DNA of 64,000 nt from Pogonophryne albipinna (taxonomy: Eukaryota > Chordata > Actinopteri > Perciformes > Artedidraconidae), in contig JAPTMU010000437.1 in assembly GCA_028583405.1 (NCBI GenBank), positions 59,860 to 123,859 of the forward strand. Reading direction: 5' to 3'. A program made the position numbers and the translations under genes. The notes under the pieces were generated by a model. It was not told the DNA's origin. It ran no database searches and saw only the letters and a program-made list of their open reading frames with translations. This document shows positions 15,571-41,545 of the stretch, one piece after another (the stretch's first letter is position 1; every line of letters begins with the position of its first letter).

Positions 15571-15754
15571 ACATGTTTTTTATTTACTTTTACATTTAGC
15601 ATGTGATTTATCTTTAACTTGGTGGCATGTATGTGCAATGTAAACATGTGTGGACCTGCTTTGCTAGAGAAGAGCTATGTCACATGCCATGCTACTTATT
15701 GTTACTTGTTGTGAAATTACGGGAGCTGTGTGTTGCCTAACTCCTGTTTTAGGG

Positions 15755-16110
15755 GGATGTTTGCCTTTTTTATTTTTTATTTAATCGTTTATTTGGCAGG
15801 GACAATGCACAGTAATGAACACTTCAAACATTCAAATGTGTCAAGCGTAACAGTGCCAGATTTAGCTTTGAGCTCATTTCCATCTGCAGTCCCTCACATA
15901 AAGCATTTAAGAGGATTACATTTTACAAACATAGCAAAAACAAAATACATGATATGCAAAAAGAGGAAGAGCAGCATACACAAGTATTTATGACATGGCA
16001 GTACAATATAGCAGCTATACGACATATAAAGTGCAAGAGAAGATACAAGAGCTACATAAAGTGCAAGAGGAGATACCCCTGTGTTAAAGTGCATTTAGCG
16101 GTGATCGCAC
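15755..16110. repeat. Interspersed repeat fragment
   Basis: Starts with TTTATTTGGCAGGGACAATG and contains two nearly identical units ATAAAGTGCAAGAGGAGATAC at about 16026-16075. It resembles truncated teleost LINE 3' regions; class not certain. Confidence 0.45.
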
Positions 16111-16612
16111 GTCTGTTTGTTTCTCAACAGCCATCAGCCTTCAGTAACTGAATCACACGCTACACTTGACCTACTCACTGTGCCTGTCAAAAATTGTCAA
16201 ATGCTGAAATGCTGCTTAACACCACTAAAACAATGGAAATGTGTCACAATGTGGATACAAATACATCAGGAAACGACTCATTTGAACCATCTTTCTCCTC
16301 TTCTCGACATATCCTGCAGCTTTTATAACTGTTGGTTCCCATCTTGTCGTTTTTCACCTGTTTCAACTGTTACTACAGACTATGTTTAATCCCTACCGTG
16401 TTCTGATGTGTGTGTGTCGGTGTGTGTCTGTGTGTAAAATTGGTAGTAGAACCAATAATGGTAGGCCTATCAGTGATGGAATGTAAATCTACCTAAATAC
16501 ATAACCTACATCTTTATTACATTAACTATAGAGTTGAATACTATATAAAAAGTGTTGTTGCCGACCTTTATTGATGCACTTGTGGCACATGTGGTGTGAG
16601 TGTTAGGGGAAG

Positions 16613-16615
<3 letters not shown>

Positions 16616-16708
<93 letters not shown>
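16616..16708. repeat. (GT)n microsatellite
   Basis: About 46 uninterrupted GT units. Confidence 0.97.
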
Positions 16709-16711
<3 letters not shown>

Positions 16712-17379
16712 CTACAGATGGTCCGGTCCTCTCATATTCAGACAAGCTGAGCTTCCTGCTGCTGAACAATCGTGGGAACACCAGAGGTCAAGACAAAAGA
16801 TGAAATAAAGAGGGAGAGAAAGACTGGGTTGCATCCAAATGGCCAGCAACAACTTCCTGCTTTGTTCCTGGTTGATTCATACAATGTGACAGGTGAAACC
16901 AATAGCCCGCCGGGAGCGTTTGTATTGCCCTCAGCAGGTGGACATGTGAGAATAATGTGGGAGCAGAAATAGATATTAATGGAAAAATAGGGTAGAAATT
17001 AGTGGTGGTCACAGATGGTGCCTCGACTTTATCCTGCATGCAGAAGCTGATTGCAGACTTTTTGTAAATGATTGTGAATGATAAACACTCTGTAAAATGT
17101 AGCTGCAATCACATTTAATTACATATGATGTTTACATTGTTTTGAAATGGTCAAATCGCAAATCTAATCAAAAATAATTTCATCTTGAATCTTCATTTGC
17201 CGACTACAGTAGATTTCTCCAAAAGCTTGTATTGGTATTTCAATCAGGAGTGACTTTGTTTTGATTTAATAATTAGTATTCATTGTGAAGAAAACACAGA
17301 AAAACTTCCCCTAACTTAATTTGAAATAAAATAGATTATAAAGACTTTCTCCTTAAATGTAAATAATAAATGGATAAAC

Positions 17380-17470
17380 ACAAATCAAATCAAACTTTAT
17401 TTATAGAGCACTGTTTGTACACAAAAGGTTACACAAAGTGCTTCACAAACCAAAGAAATACAAGAAAAGT
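17380..17470 (-). repeat. LINE/SINE-type 3' tail, reverse orientation
   Basis: Reads (AATCA)n then AACTTTATTTATAGAGCACT, the reverse complement of the tail type seen in cxcr4 intron 1. Confidence 0.6.
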
Positions 17471-18840
17471 CTATCCCCCCTTCCAAGCTAATTAACGGAG
17501 TATCACATAACTTCATGATTAATATAAAAAAACGTAATACCAACATAGGTCAACAAACATAGGATTAGAATACATAAATACAAATATACACAAATAAATC
17601 TTTATATACAATATTTCACAGTAAGGTACATTTTGAGAACATGTGTATTCACGATTAAAATGAGCACATAATTGAGTATTGAGTGGGACATAGAGCGCTG
17701 ATGACAGCAGGTAGTTTGTGTTCCCTGCCATTATAACCACTGTTCTGGTGCATAGCTGTTTCTTTGATGTGGATAACAAACAGTCTTCTCCAGTGGATCT
17801 TGAGTCAAGTTGTGCCAACTTTGTGTTGTGCAGAATACCAAGAAATGTGTTTAGAAAACCATCCGCTCAGTTTATTGCAGCCAGTAAGTAATAAGTGGTT
17901 AGAAAGACAAAATAAATGACATTTGGAATTGCAGCTTCTGCAGACAGCTTATATTGGGATTGCAATGAAAAATACATATTTTAGAGATTATCAGCACCAA
18001 TGTGTAACCAAATGTTATCTTATTTTTGACTAAGTATGTACATTATACATTGTATACCATTACATTGGCCTTGCTCTGTAGATTACCTCAACATGTGAAA
18101 AGATCAGAAGTGGGAGAAGTACTCAGATAATGTACTTCCCACATCTGGAAAAAATATACATAATGGTCAAGGTAGATATGGTTACATGCTGCTGACATAA
18201 ACAATGAATATCATTATTGATCAATGAGTATTGCTCTCTACAGTCACTGTGAGAAAATAAGTGAATGAAAGTAATATTGCAAGTGCTGGAATGATCATTT
18301 AGACTCATGATTCTTCACTGCCCTCCAGTGGTCACAGTGGGGAACTGCAACACTACAGTGGCTTACACATATCCACATGCATTTGTCTATACAGTCTTTG
18401 ATATGAATGTATATTCACATGTAATAATCTTAGTAATGATTTGTACATGCTGATAGGTATTACCCTTTATAATAACACTGGCTTGTTATCTTCTACACCA
18501 GCTATAATGGTAGTTGCACTTATGGTGAGTGTTTAAGGTTAATTTAGCATTCATTTTTGCAACACTCGAAACTATTTTGAAGCTATGATATAATATGTAT
18601 TATTTCAAATTAATATGATGCAAAACTGTTCGACAGACACACGAGCAAAGACAAAGAAAAAATACTTATAGTTTACATGATTACACAAATGATTTGTTTG
18701 CAACTTATAGTTTTATTTTTGAATTTATTTTTATTTTGCTTGACTCAGTTTTTTTTTCTTTTAAACTCATAGTTTTGCTTTATTCTGAAAAAGTGTTGCT
18801 TTATCTTTATGATACAAAACTAATCCCATAGAGCGTGCGG
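17471..18840. other. Intergenic spacer upstream of mcm6, no gene seen
   Basis: AT-rich; no supported open frame, RNA gene or transposon ends recognised. Confidence 0.4.
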
Positions 18841-18884
18841 CGGGAAAAAGCAGAAGAAGCCTGCGTCGTTTCACATATTCCTTC

Positions 18885-18985
18885 CTGATTGGCTAAAACA
18901 CAGAGAGTATTATCATGGCATCATCGATTGGTCAAAATCGGCGCGCCAAACGTCACGTGTCACTCTTTTCGCGCGAAAACGTTGC
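18885..18985 (+). promoter_or_regulatory. mcm6: mcm6 proximal promoter: E2F, CCAAT, E-box and CRE-like sites
   Basis: In order: inverted CCAAT (ATTGG) at 18888 and 18927, an E2F-like GGCGCGCCAAA at about 18940, ACGTCAC and E-box CACGTG at 18950-18959, and a palindromic E2F site TTTTCGCGCGAAAA at 18966-18979. The start codon is at 19091. This is the expected G1/S-regulated layout of an MCM promoter, since E2F control of MCM genes is well established. Confidence 0.75.
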
Positions 18986-19090
18986 TCTGTTGTCGAGACT
19001 GTAGCGTGTCTGTCCGGAAAACAGCGGCACGACTCTGTGTTATTCTGAACGTTTTTTAAGTCTTTTATTCCTTTTTGACGGTGTTTCAAC

Positions 19091-29479
<10,389 letters not shown>

Positions 29480-30453
29480 ACTTCACCCCTGTGTTTGTTT
29501 TCTTCACTCCCCTTACAACTTCCATCCTTGTTGATATTTTACTTCAACAATAAAGTTGATGTTCAAGGTGTTGTTCAATACTCATATGTAACGCATACAT
29601 ACCAGAAGCATCAGAGATGTTATACGACTTGTTTTGTACTGTACAGAAGATTCTGGGGCTCTTAAAAATAAGACATTCATAGTCAAACTGCTTTGTAAAT
29701 ATGCTGCTCTGTTCTCCAGTTGTTTGATGGTTTCTGTCTGTTTTGACCAGTCTATGGTTTTGACCCTACGTTAAGGAAACTGCCCTAGAATTGTCCAATC
29801 GCTTATTCCACAACTGTATATTTGACATTGAGGCTCTATGGTTTCAATGTGATTTTGTAAAATGATGAAATAAATTGAATAAAAAAAGTTGCTTAAAGAA
29901 ATAAAATATTGACAAACTAAAAGCTATTTGATGCTGTTCCTGCCGTATTTAATTATAGCATTATACCAGTAGGTCTACTAGGTTGAAAATGACTTTAAAA
30001 TATTAACATTTTCTGTATTCTATCTTATGACAAGTTTTCATGTCATAGTTTTTCTGATATTTCAGCCTTTTTTTCCCCAAAAATTTCCGTCCTATAATAT
30101 GAAAACAATTATTTATTTTCAAAATGCACTTCACAAAGTCGTTTTTGTGCATGTTTTTGACTATGTTTTTCCTTTAAAAAAATCATACTATAGGCCTACT
30201 ATTACATTTTTCAATAGTGACTTTTTATCACATTTGTATTTATAATACTATCATACTTTAACTTTTTTTCCACGATATTTTCGACATACTTTATTGACTT
30301 TTTTTCAAAAATGTTCTATGGCTTTAAAAAATATTCTCATTCCTTTCACCCTTTTCATGTATTTTTTGGACATACTAAACTATTACTCTATACACTACTG
30401 CGCCATGACTGTGTGTGGTGTTAACTGCGCATGTCAGACATTACTCAACAAAC
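29480..30453. other. mcm6 3' UTR and mcm6-pnkd spacer
   Basis: AATAAA at about 29550 is the likely mcm6 poly(A) signal. The rest is AT-rich with no gene seen. Confidence 0.5.
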
Positions 30454-31657
30454 ATGGCGGCGCCCTACGTGACAGCAGTCAGGACATTACTGAAAGGTAA
30501 AACACAGACACTACACATTTTTTTGAACGTTTATTATCCAACCTGTCTTCTACAGAGGCTGTGGTACAGTTACTTGTCTAAATAATGTAACGTAGCTTTA
30601 TTTTTCCCTGTTAGGAGTTTGCTATGTTCCCGAACGATGTCTCCTTACACAGAGGAGCCGAGCCCCGGCAGTAAGTCAGTGTTCGCAGCTACATGTCTCC
30701 CCTGCTGCCTCCCTGTGCAGCTCCAAGGCCGGGGCTCACAGCAAAGCCGACCCACGCACAGACGACAGGAAAGCCGGGGAGCAAGAGGAGGAGGAGGAGG
30801 GTCCTGAATACATGCCCAGGAGAAAGGCAAAGAATCCCATGATGCCTATTGGCTATGCCTGGTAAGTCTCTTCATTCCTCTACAATCCTTTATATTGGTG
30901 AAACACTTCAGACAACACCATTTATTTGACTGCTTCTGTTTTATTTCCACCCTGGCAGACTAGGTGTCCGATCTACTCAAATATATATATTTTTTTATTT
31001 AACTGTTTGACTGATGTGCTGAAAATAGCAAGGTCTGTCAATGTTGTTGAACCAGAAACTATGTAGAAATACAGTTATACAAGGGGAGGGACACTATACC
31101 CAGATGTGACTTATATGTGCTTTTATATTCATTAAAGTAAAACAATTGTCTTTAATTCAGAAGTACTGCAGAAACTACAGTCATATCTTCTCCAGGGTAA
31201 TATAATCTGCATTTTGATCTCTACACACACTCAAATAAACAGGGTGGACAAAGTATAAGGGTTGCTCAGTTTAACAAAAATACTGAAACATTGCAATTAT
31301 ATTTTATCGTGACTTAGGTGTCTTCATAACATAATACCATACAATGAAACCTTTTGCATTTTCAAACTATTTGCTCCCCCTTAGTACTACAACATGGAGT
31401 GTTTCTCCATACTCTGCATCAATATGGATACTGTAAGTGTTGAGTACTGAAAAAAATATCAATATATTACATTTCTTCCCTCCAGGATGATAGGCCTCCC
31501 CGCAGGTATCATCGGCTTCCTGCTGACCAAGAGAGAAGTTGACAAGAACCGACTGAAGCAGCGGAAGGTCCGACAGAGGATGAGGATGTCAAACGAAGGA
31601 GAATATGAGGGGAGTCGCTACCGCCAGCTTAAAGAGGATCTCAAACTGGAGCGATGA
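30454..31657 (+). CDS. pnkd: PNKD short-form (MR-1S-like) protein, 153 aa, three exons
   Basis: Exons 30454-30496, 30615-30861 and 31486-31657 join in frame; AATAAA follows at about 31964. The N-terminus MAAPYVTAVRTLLKG and the arginine-containing stretch after it look like a mitochondrial targeting sequence. An acidic stretch (EQEEEEEGPEYMPRR) leads into KNPMMPIGYAW, then a single hydrophobic segment (MIGLPAGIIGFLLTKREVDK) and a basic tail. This is the architecture of the MR-1S isoform of human PNKD, which lacks the hydrolase. In human, TMBIM1 lies inside the PNKD gene on the opposite strand, and tmbim1 is the next gene here. I see no metallo-beta-lactamase (hydrolase) exons in the window, so this may be a short-form-only gene. 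Confidence 0.82.
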
Positions 31658-32639
31658 TGTTTATGTATGGCTGCAATGTTATGCACATATCCTAAATGTC
31701 ACCACTGAGACGTTGACTTCACTGCACTGCAGCAAAAAGACTCATTACAGAAGAAAACTTCATGAGTTTAAAAACCTCTCAGAGTATTTCTTTCTGAAGC
31801 AAAAACATGAAATTGTGCTTGTGACAGCCATTTTGTTTGTTTGTTTTTTGGCAGATTTGATTTTTCCTGCTTATGTACAGAGATGCTTATAGATCACTTT
31901 GTTGAATCTGGAGAAAGATCATTTATTTGATTGATGCTGATGTTCGTTAAATATGATAAAGCAAATAAATGGATATTTATACAGAATTTGTGAAACCTGG
32001 AAAAATGCACATGAACACAGTCATCAAATACACATATTTATTTGATATGAAAGGCAAACATAATTGACATGTATATTTACAAACCCGTACCCCACACTGA
32101 CACTCAGTGCTTCACATTCAACATGTCCACCATAGCTGTTTTGAGGCAAGGGTTATATGTAACATGGGGTTATATGTAACATAGTGTCTATACTTGTGGA
32201 GAAGACTAGCTGGCTGTGATTGGTCATTTCGGAGCATTTGAACAATGATCCATTAATTTAACAACATGGCATTGACTGTGTTATCCTGTAAGAAAAAAAA
32301 GCCCTGCTAGCACCTATGCATCTGACCATGACATCAGAATATATATATAAAAAGGATACTTATGTAACAATACTCATAAGTCTGTGGTAAAAAAAAATGA
32401 ATCTGATACATCTTCATTGTGAAGGCACTGTAGTGATGTTGAACCAGAAGCTATTTGGTCACCAAAGTATCAATACTGCTGACGCTAAGAGTAGTTTTGA
32501 GTATCCAGACTGTCGCTAGAATCTATACCAAATGTAACATGTGTAATGCACATACACACTAAAAGCAGATTTATTAGCTTTTCATCTGCTGTTGTGTGCA
32601 TATCTGTTGAGCTCACCTTTCAAACTATTTACCATTAAA

Positions 32640-33240
32640 TCCTACTTGGCCTTTGGACTGATGTATACAATTAAAGTAAAAAAATTGAGAAATATGCTTG
32701 TAAAATTGCTGAGAGAAAGATGAGCCGATAGATACCAATCATGCTTGTCCTGTCCTATGAACACAAAGCTACAGCTAGCTGGGAGGTAGTTAGCTTAGCT
32801 TAGCATAAATAAAAAATGGGAGGGAAATGTTTAGCCAGAATTCGTCCGAAAGTTGTTTGTTCCACTTATCAGCACCTCTCAAGCAAGTTCTACTTTAAAA
32901 TGAAAAGTTCAGGAAGTTGCTAATAGAGGGCAAGAATAATTCTGGCATATCAGGAAAAACATGCACAACCTTAAGTATGTACACTTAGATTTTCTATGAC
33001 TTAAGCGTGATATTACATTTTAAATTTGTGAGAATTGTTTAACCCTCAGAGACAGAGCCAGACTAGCCATTTCTCCATTTCAAATCATTCATGGTAAGCT
33101 AAGCTAATTACTTGCTTGCTGCAGTTTACCCCATAGAACTATTACATCAACGATTCGGCGCAAATGTTAAAGAAGAAATGCCTGATGTTGTAAAAATATT
33201 TCCTTGGTTCAAATGTAGATCAAAGTAGGCTATTATAGAT
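32640..33240. repeat. Dispersed teleost repeat
   Basis: Contains AGCTAGCTGGGAGGTAGTTA followed by repeated TAGCTTAGC units, and later the reverse-type TAAGCTAAGCTAATT. A related stretch lies at about 51390-52130. Boundaries not resolved. Confidence 0.5.
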
Positions 33241-33875
33241 TAATTCAATAAATTAACCATGATACGTTTTTACTCAACAATTAGGTAGGCCTATATAACC
33301 TGCTTTAAATACAAACAATCACTATCCTGGCCATTGAATTTGTTTGGTTATCTGCAACCAAATGTTGAGGCATTGCCCACCCCCACCTACTTTACTTCAA
33401 CGCCACAAGAGACGGGCCTCTGTGTTGGCAAAATTGAGATGGAATAAAAAAAAAAAGAAATCTATGCCCATTTTCTCTTTTTTTTTTTACAGATATGTGT
33501 AGCAGAACATCATGAGAAGACACATTTGGAGACACGGTCTGCGTTAAAACATGAGTCCGGTAAGAGTGAATAAATGTTGCAGCTGGCAGTCTAGTGTCCA
33601 TAGGTATCTACTGTATTTACATTGTATTATTAATACTCTTAAAGCCACTGATAATTTGCTTAATGCAGACAAAGATAAATATTCATTTCGGAAAAAGTGC
33701 ATTTTTTTGTGCATAGGATTCACCTATGCACAAAGCCTTAAATTCAACCCTTGACATTTGTATTATATGTCATGATTTTAATAAATGTATTCTGATTCTG
33801 ACTGACAGCAAAAGCTTTAAAAAAAAAGGTGAGTTTGTTGTCTGCACCCTGCCATTTGTTTTCCCTTGGGTGCAC

Positions 33876-37771
<3,896 letters not shown>

Positions 37772-37839
37772 TTTACCTGTAAGCACAAATGACAGTTCAT
37801 ATTGCTATGTGCACAAGCTGTGAACAGATGGAGTGAACA

Positions 37840-38530
37840 GTAGGGCCCTGTCATGCCCTGATGTGGAATCAATATTACCTGCCAATGTCATCTTATCACA
37901 TGCATCGCCCTACATTTGAAACTTGAATGTGGCTCTTACCTAATATTTTCATAAACATATTTGGAATAACTGTGTGAATGGGATTTAGCTTATAGTCTAT
38001 TGTCTATAGTTACCCATTTTGCATTCCATTAGCTATTTGTTTTGGATTAATGCCTGCACCTTTGAGGTTTTGAGCATGTAAAAAAGCAACTGTTTGCTAG
38101 GGCAAGGCAAAACTCATTTATCTATATAGCGTTTTTTATTTTATAGGCTATAAAGTGCTTCACGCCAAACAAATCCTTCAGACGTAGTGCTAAAGAAGTG
38201 CATGAATTCATTTGGCCTTTCATTTCATTCTTTCAAATAGACTTAAGGCATATCTTCTTTTTAATAAAGCTCTGTTACCCCTCTCCCACCAAACCGGTTC
38301 CAGTTCTAGCTCTGTGCTAGTACTTTTTTGGTTTGGATCTAGTTCGCAGTTTAGGAACCAGTTGGGTTTCCACCGCCCAGAGCCCAAGTGGTGCACACTC
38401 ATGACTTCACCAGAACGGGGGACTGTCGGGTCAATGCTATTGATGCTTTTAAAATCGTACTAAGTGAGATTCAATTCAAGAAACACTTCTCCAACCTTGT
38501 ACTCTTCTCCAGAGTTCAGCGGTTCATTGT
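37840..38530. other. Spacer upstream of tmbim1 with a LINE/SINE-tail relic
   Basis: Contains ATTTATCTATATAGCGTTTT and AAAGTGCTTCACGCCA at 38116-38166, a repeat-tail relic. No gene recognised; the tmbim1 promoter is presumably here. Confidence 0.4.
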
Positions 38531-38534
38531 TAAT

Positions 38535-39441
38535 AGGCGCGTTCACAATGCAGTACTTTTCCCACTTTAGTTCCGAAATGTCGCGTTCACACCAAAAAGA
38601 GCCGGAACAAAAATGTGTTCATCAGAACCTTTTTTATGAGAGCAGGCACTTTCGTGGGAGAAAAAGGTTCCTATGTCTGATTGGCTGGGCGGAATGCAAA
38701 CCACGCCCCGTAAAACTCCCAAAAAGATTTGTGATGCCGCCATTTTATTATCCTCGCATTAGCATTATTAGCATTAGCCCAGCGCAGAAACGCAGAGAGA
38801 CTAACGGCCCGTCCACACAGCGGCGTGCATTGACGCTTGCCGGCGGGCGTGTCTGACACTCGACCAACAACCAATCACATGAATCTCCCGCCCCAGACAC
38901 ACAAGCACGCGGTTTGATTGGCTAGAGCTTGTACTGGCATATGATTCGATTGGCTGACGCCTCCGTCGAGGCGTCAAAAGTTGAACATTGCTCAACTTTT
39001 GAAGCCAGCAACGCTCCACGCCGCTTCCCAAAATGCAGTTCGGCTAAAAGTGACGTCACCCCATTCAAAGTGAATGGGCAGAAGCGTTGGAAGCTTCAAC
39101 GCACGCCGCTGTGTGGACGGGCCGTAACTTATGGCAACACAAAAGAAAACATGGGAGCGGTGGAGATGAGGAGGTGTCGGCGTTCTGGCGATTTACTTGG
39201 AAGGCTCCCCAACTCCGGGGACTTCCGGCCGGGGACTTCTGGCGGCAGTATACGCCGTGAAGTTGTTTGCGGCCTGGCAGTAAACCCAAAGCAGAAAAAA
39301 AGAAGTGACGTCAGTGGCTTCATTTGCCTAATCCTCCCCCAGGGACTTATTCTGGTGTGAACGCGATCTGTACTTAGTTCATGAGAACTAAAGAGTTCTC
39401 ATGAACCTTTGTGGGAAAAGTACTGCGGTGTGAAAGCGCCT
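38535..39441. mobile_element. Inverted-repeat DNA element split by a younger insertion
   Basis: Ends TAGGCGCGTTCACAATGCAG and GTACTGCGGTGTGAAAGCGC are inverted repeats (the TAGGCGC/GCGCCTA type). It is related, in reverse, to 21765-22137. It contains two GTGTGAACGC/GCGTTCACAC boxes. No transposase is present. The copy is interrupted at 38805-39124. Confidence 0.78.
38805..39124. mobile_element. 320-bp PIF/Harbinger-like MITE
   Basis: Perfect-looking terminal inverted repeat CGGCCCGTCCACACAGCGGC at the left, mirrored at the right, with TAA on both sides (38802-38804 and 39125-39127). A 3-bp TAA duplication is typical of PIF/Harbinger elements. The related sequence near 21.85 kb preserves the uninterrupted target. 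Confidence 0.88.
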
Positions 39442-39844
39442 ATAGTATGTGGTTGAGCAGCTTTTGCAGACCGCTATGCTGCTCTTCCACCCTTGTAATT
39501 CACTGTCTGACTGTCTCATAAGCCACGTGTCCTGATCATATTTCCTCATAGTGATATATTTTTTCCAGTTTGTATTGACACTGTTTGGCATCATAAGGCC
39601 GTAAGTAAAGTGTCTCTGGTATTAGATAGGTGTTGTAAGCATAACAACCGAAGCTCATCTGACTATATTGACTGCTTGAATATTTTTTATATTGGGGCAT
39701 TCGCCGCTTTCTACAGGCATATTTTAACCCCGTATTTTTTCATTATGATCTTACTTGTGATATTGTGACATGGCAACATGTATTGATTACAGGTTATTGT
39801 TCAGGATTCATCTCGCCCCAGCCTAAAAAAAAATGAGAACGTGT

Positions 39845-39887
39845 TGCACGCACGCGCGCGCGCACGCACACACACACACACACACGT
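39845..39887. repeat. Short (CG)n/(CA)n alternating repeat
   Basis: GCACGCACGCGCGCGCGCAC then a CA run; about 43 bases of alternating purine-pyrimidine. Confidence 0.85.
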
Positions 39888-40163
39888 TGCAGTCGGGAAG
39901 AAAAGCAATGTGGAGCGGCACCTCACCACTTCATAATAAAGGAGTTTAACCGTGACACTTTTCGAAATCCCGTTTGTGTCCCCCCACACTTTACAAATAT
40001 GTTTATTATTAATTTTTAACGTAAGCCGTCATCGCCACGGAGGACCACACAGCTTCTGTGAGCGAGCGAGCGAGACAGAGAGAGAAAGCGAGAGAGCACA
40101 CCTTTATCTATTTAATATATTGTAAAAAATAAAGTAAGAAATCATTCCAATGTGTGCTATAGG

Positions 40164-40933
40164 CAGGGTTGGGTTGTAATGGAATACATGTAACGGCGTT
40201 ACGTAATCAGAATACAAAAAACAAGTAACTGTATTCAGCTGGTGTTACATTTGAAAAACGAGTAATCTGATTACAGTTACTTTCGTAAACCTGAAGTGAA
40301 TACATTTTGGAATACTTATAGGAATTATTGGTGGAAAAGTTTACTCACAAAATGTAATATTCATTACCGGCAGAACTGTGTGCACACTGCACAGCGCTGC
40401 AGCATGTCTGTGAGCGAGAAAGAGATGCAGCGTGTCTGTGAGGCCCCGCCCCCGCACGCAGATGAGAAATATATTCAAAGTTAGAAACGGAGATGGTTAG
40501 ATAAAATGTGCAAGATAACGTTTATGTAGCGTAGCATTTCTTTATTGTCGAAATGATGACATTTCATAAAGGGATCAAATCAAAGTGAATGGAAACAGTT
40601 TTAAAAGTTATTACATCGTTTCAGATAATAAATAATAATTCATTCTATTTAGGGGCGCCTTTCAAAGCACCCAAGGACACCTTACAATTCATAACATATT
40701 CCAAGGAAAGGTTTTAAGACAGTACAAAGAATGCAGTCCGGGTGATGTTTTTTATGTGGGGTGCAGATGAGAGAGCTGTCCAGAATGACACCAAGATGTT
40801 GTGTTTGAGATCTTGAAAATGGAAAAAGAAAAAGTATTCTAAAAGTAATCTGAATACGTTCGGATTACTTTCAGAGCCATGTATTCAGTATTCAGTAACT
40901 GATTACATTTACAAAGTAACCCTCCCAACCCTG
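40164..40933. mobile_element. hAT-like element, non-autonomous (770 bp)
   Basis: Starts CAGGGTTGGG and ends CCCAACCCTG. Flanking 8-mers GCTATAGG and AGTATAGG match at 6 of 8 positions. It carries the GTAACGGCGTTACGTAATC-type subterminal sequence. A second repeat (about 40625-40720, with GGCGCCTTTCAAAGCACCCA) is inserted within it. Confidence 0.75.
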
Positions 40934-41234
40934 AGTATAGGACAGTAAAAAAAGAAATGAACAGTTTAAAAGGGGAGTGATTAGTAAATATGCATACATA
41001 GAAATAAAGAATGCTAACTAGGTAACATAAGATAAGAATATACCAGTTTAAAGGATTTGTTATTGGTTGTGATCATATTCTAAAGATGTTTGGATTATTG
41101 AAAAGTATACAGCTCCCTTTCGTCTGAGTGTTGAGAGCTGTATCTATAAATTCATGTTGTGCTCAAAGTGCACCAGATTGATGCATTTCACTTCAACATT
41201 TAAAAAAACATCTTCCTGGGGGTGCATGCCCCCG

Positions 41235-41545
41235 GATCCCCCTAGAGGATGTGAGGTCCACCCTGGAAGAGGTGAGGACCCCCTAGAGGAGGTGAGGTCC
41301 CCCCTGGAGGAGGTGTGGACCCCCCTAGAGGAGGTGAGGTCCCCCCTGGAGGAGGTGTGGACCCCACTAGAGGAGGTGAGGTCCCCCCTGGAGGAGGTGT
41401 GGACCCCCTAGAGGAGGTGAGGTCCCCCCTAGAGTAGGTGAGGTCCCCCCTAGAGGAGGTGAGGTGCCCCCTAGAGAAGGTGCGGACCCCCCTAGAGTAG
41501 GTGAGGTGCCCCCTAGAGGAGGTGCGGACCCCCCTGCCTTTTCAA
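41235..41545. repeat. GC-rich minisatellite, about 21-bp unit
   Basis: Around 14 tandem units of the type GAGGAGGTGAGGTCCCCCCTA, alternating GAGGTCC and GTGGACC variants. The unit is a multiple of three, so open frames run through it on both strands. The DNA just after it ends GTTTGAGAACCACTG, a hAT-like terminus, so the minisatellite may have grown inside a hAT remnant. Confidence 0.92.
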
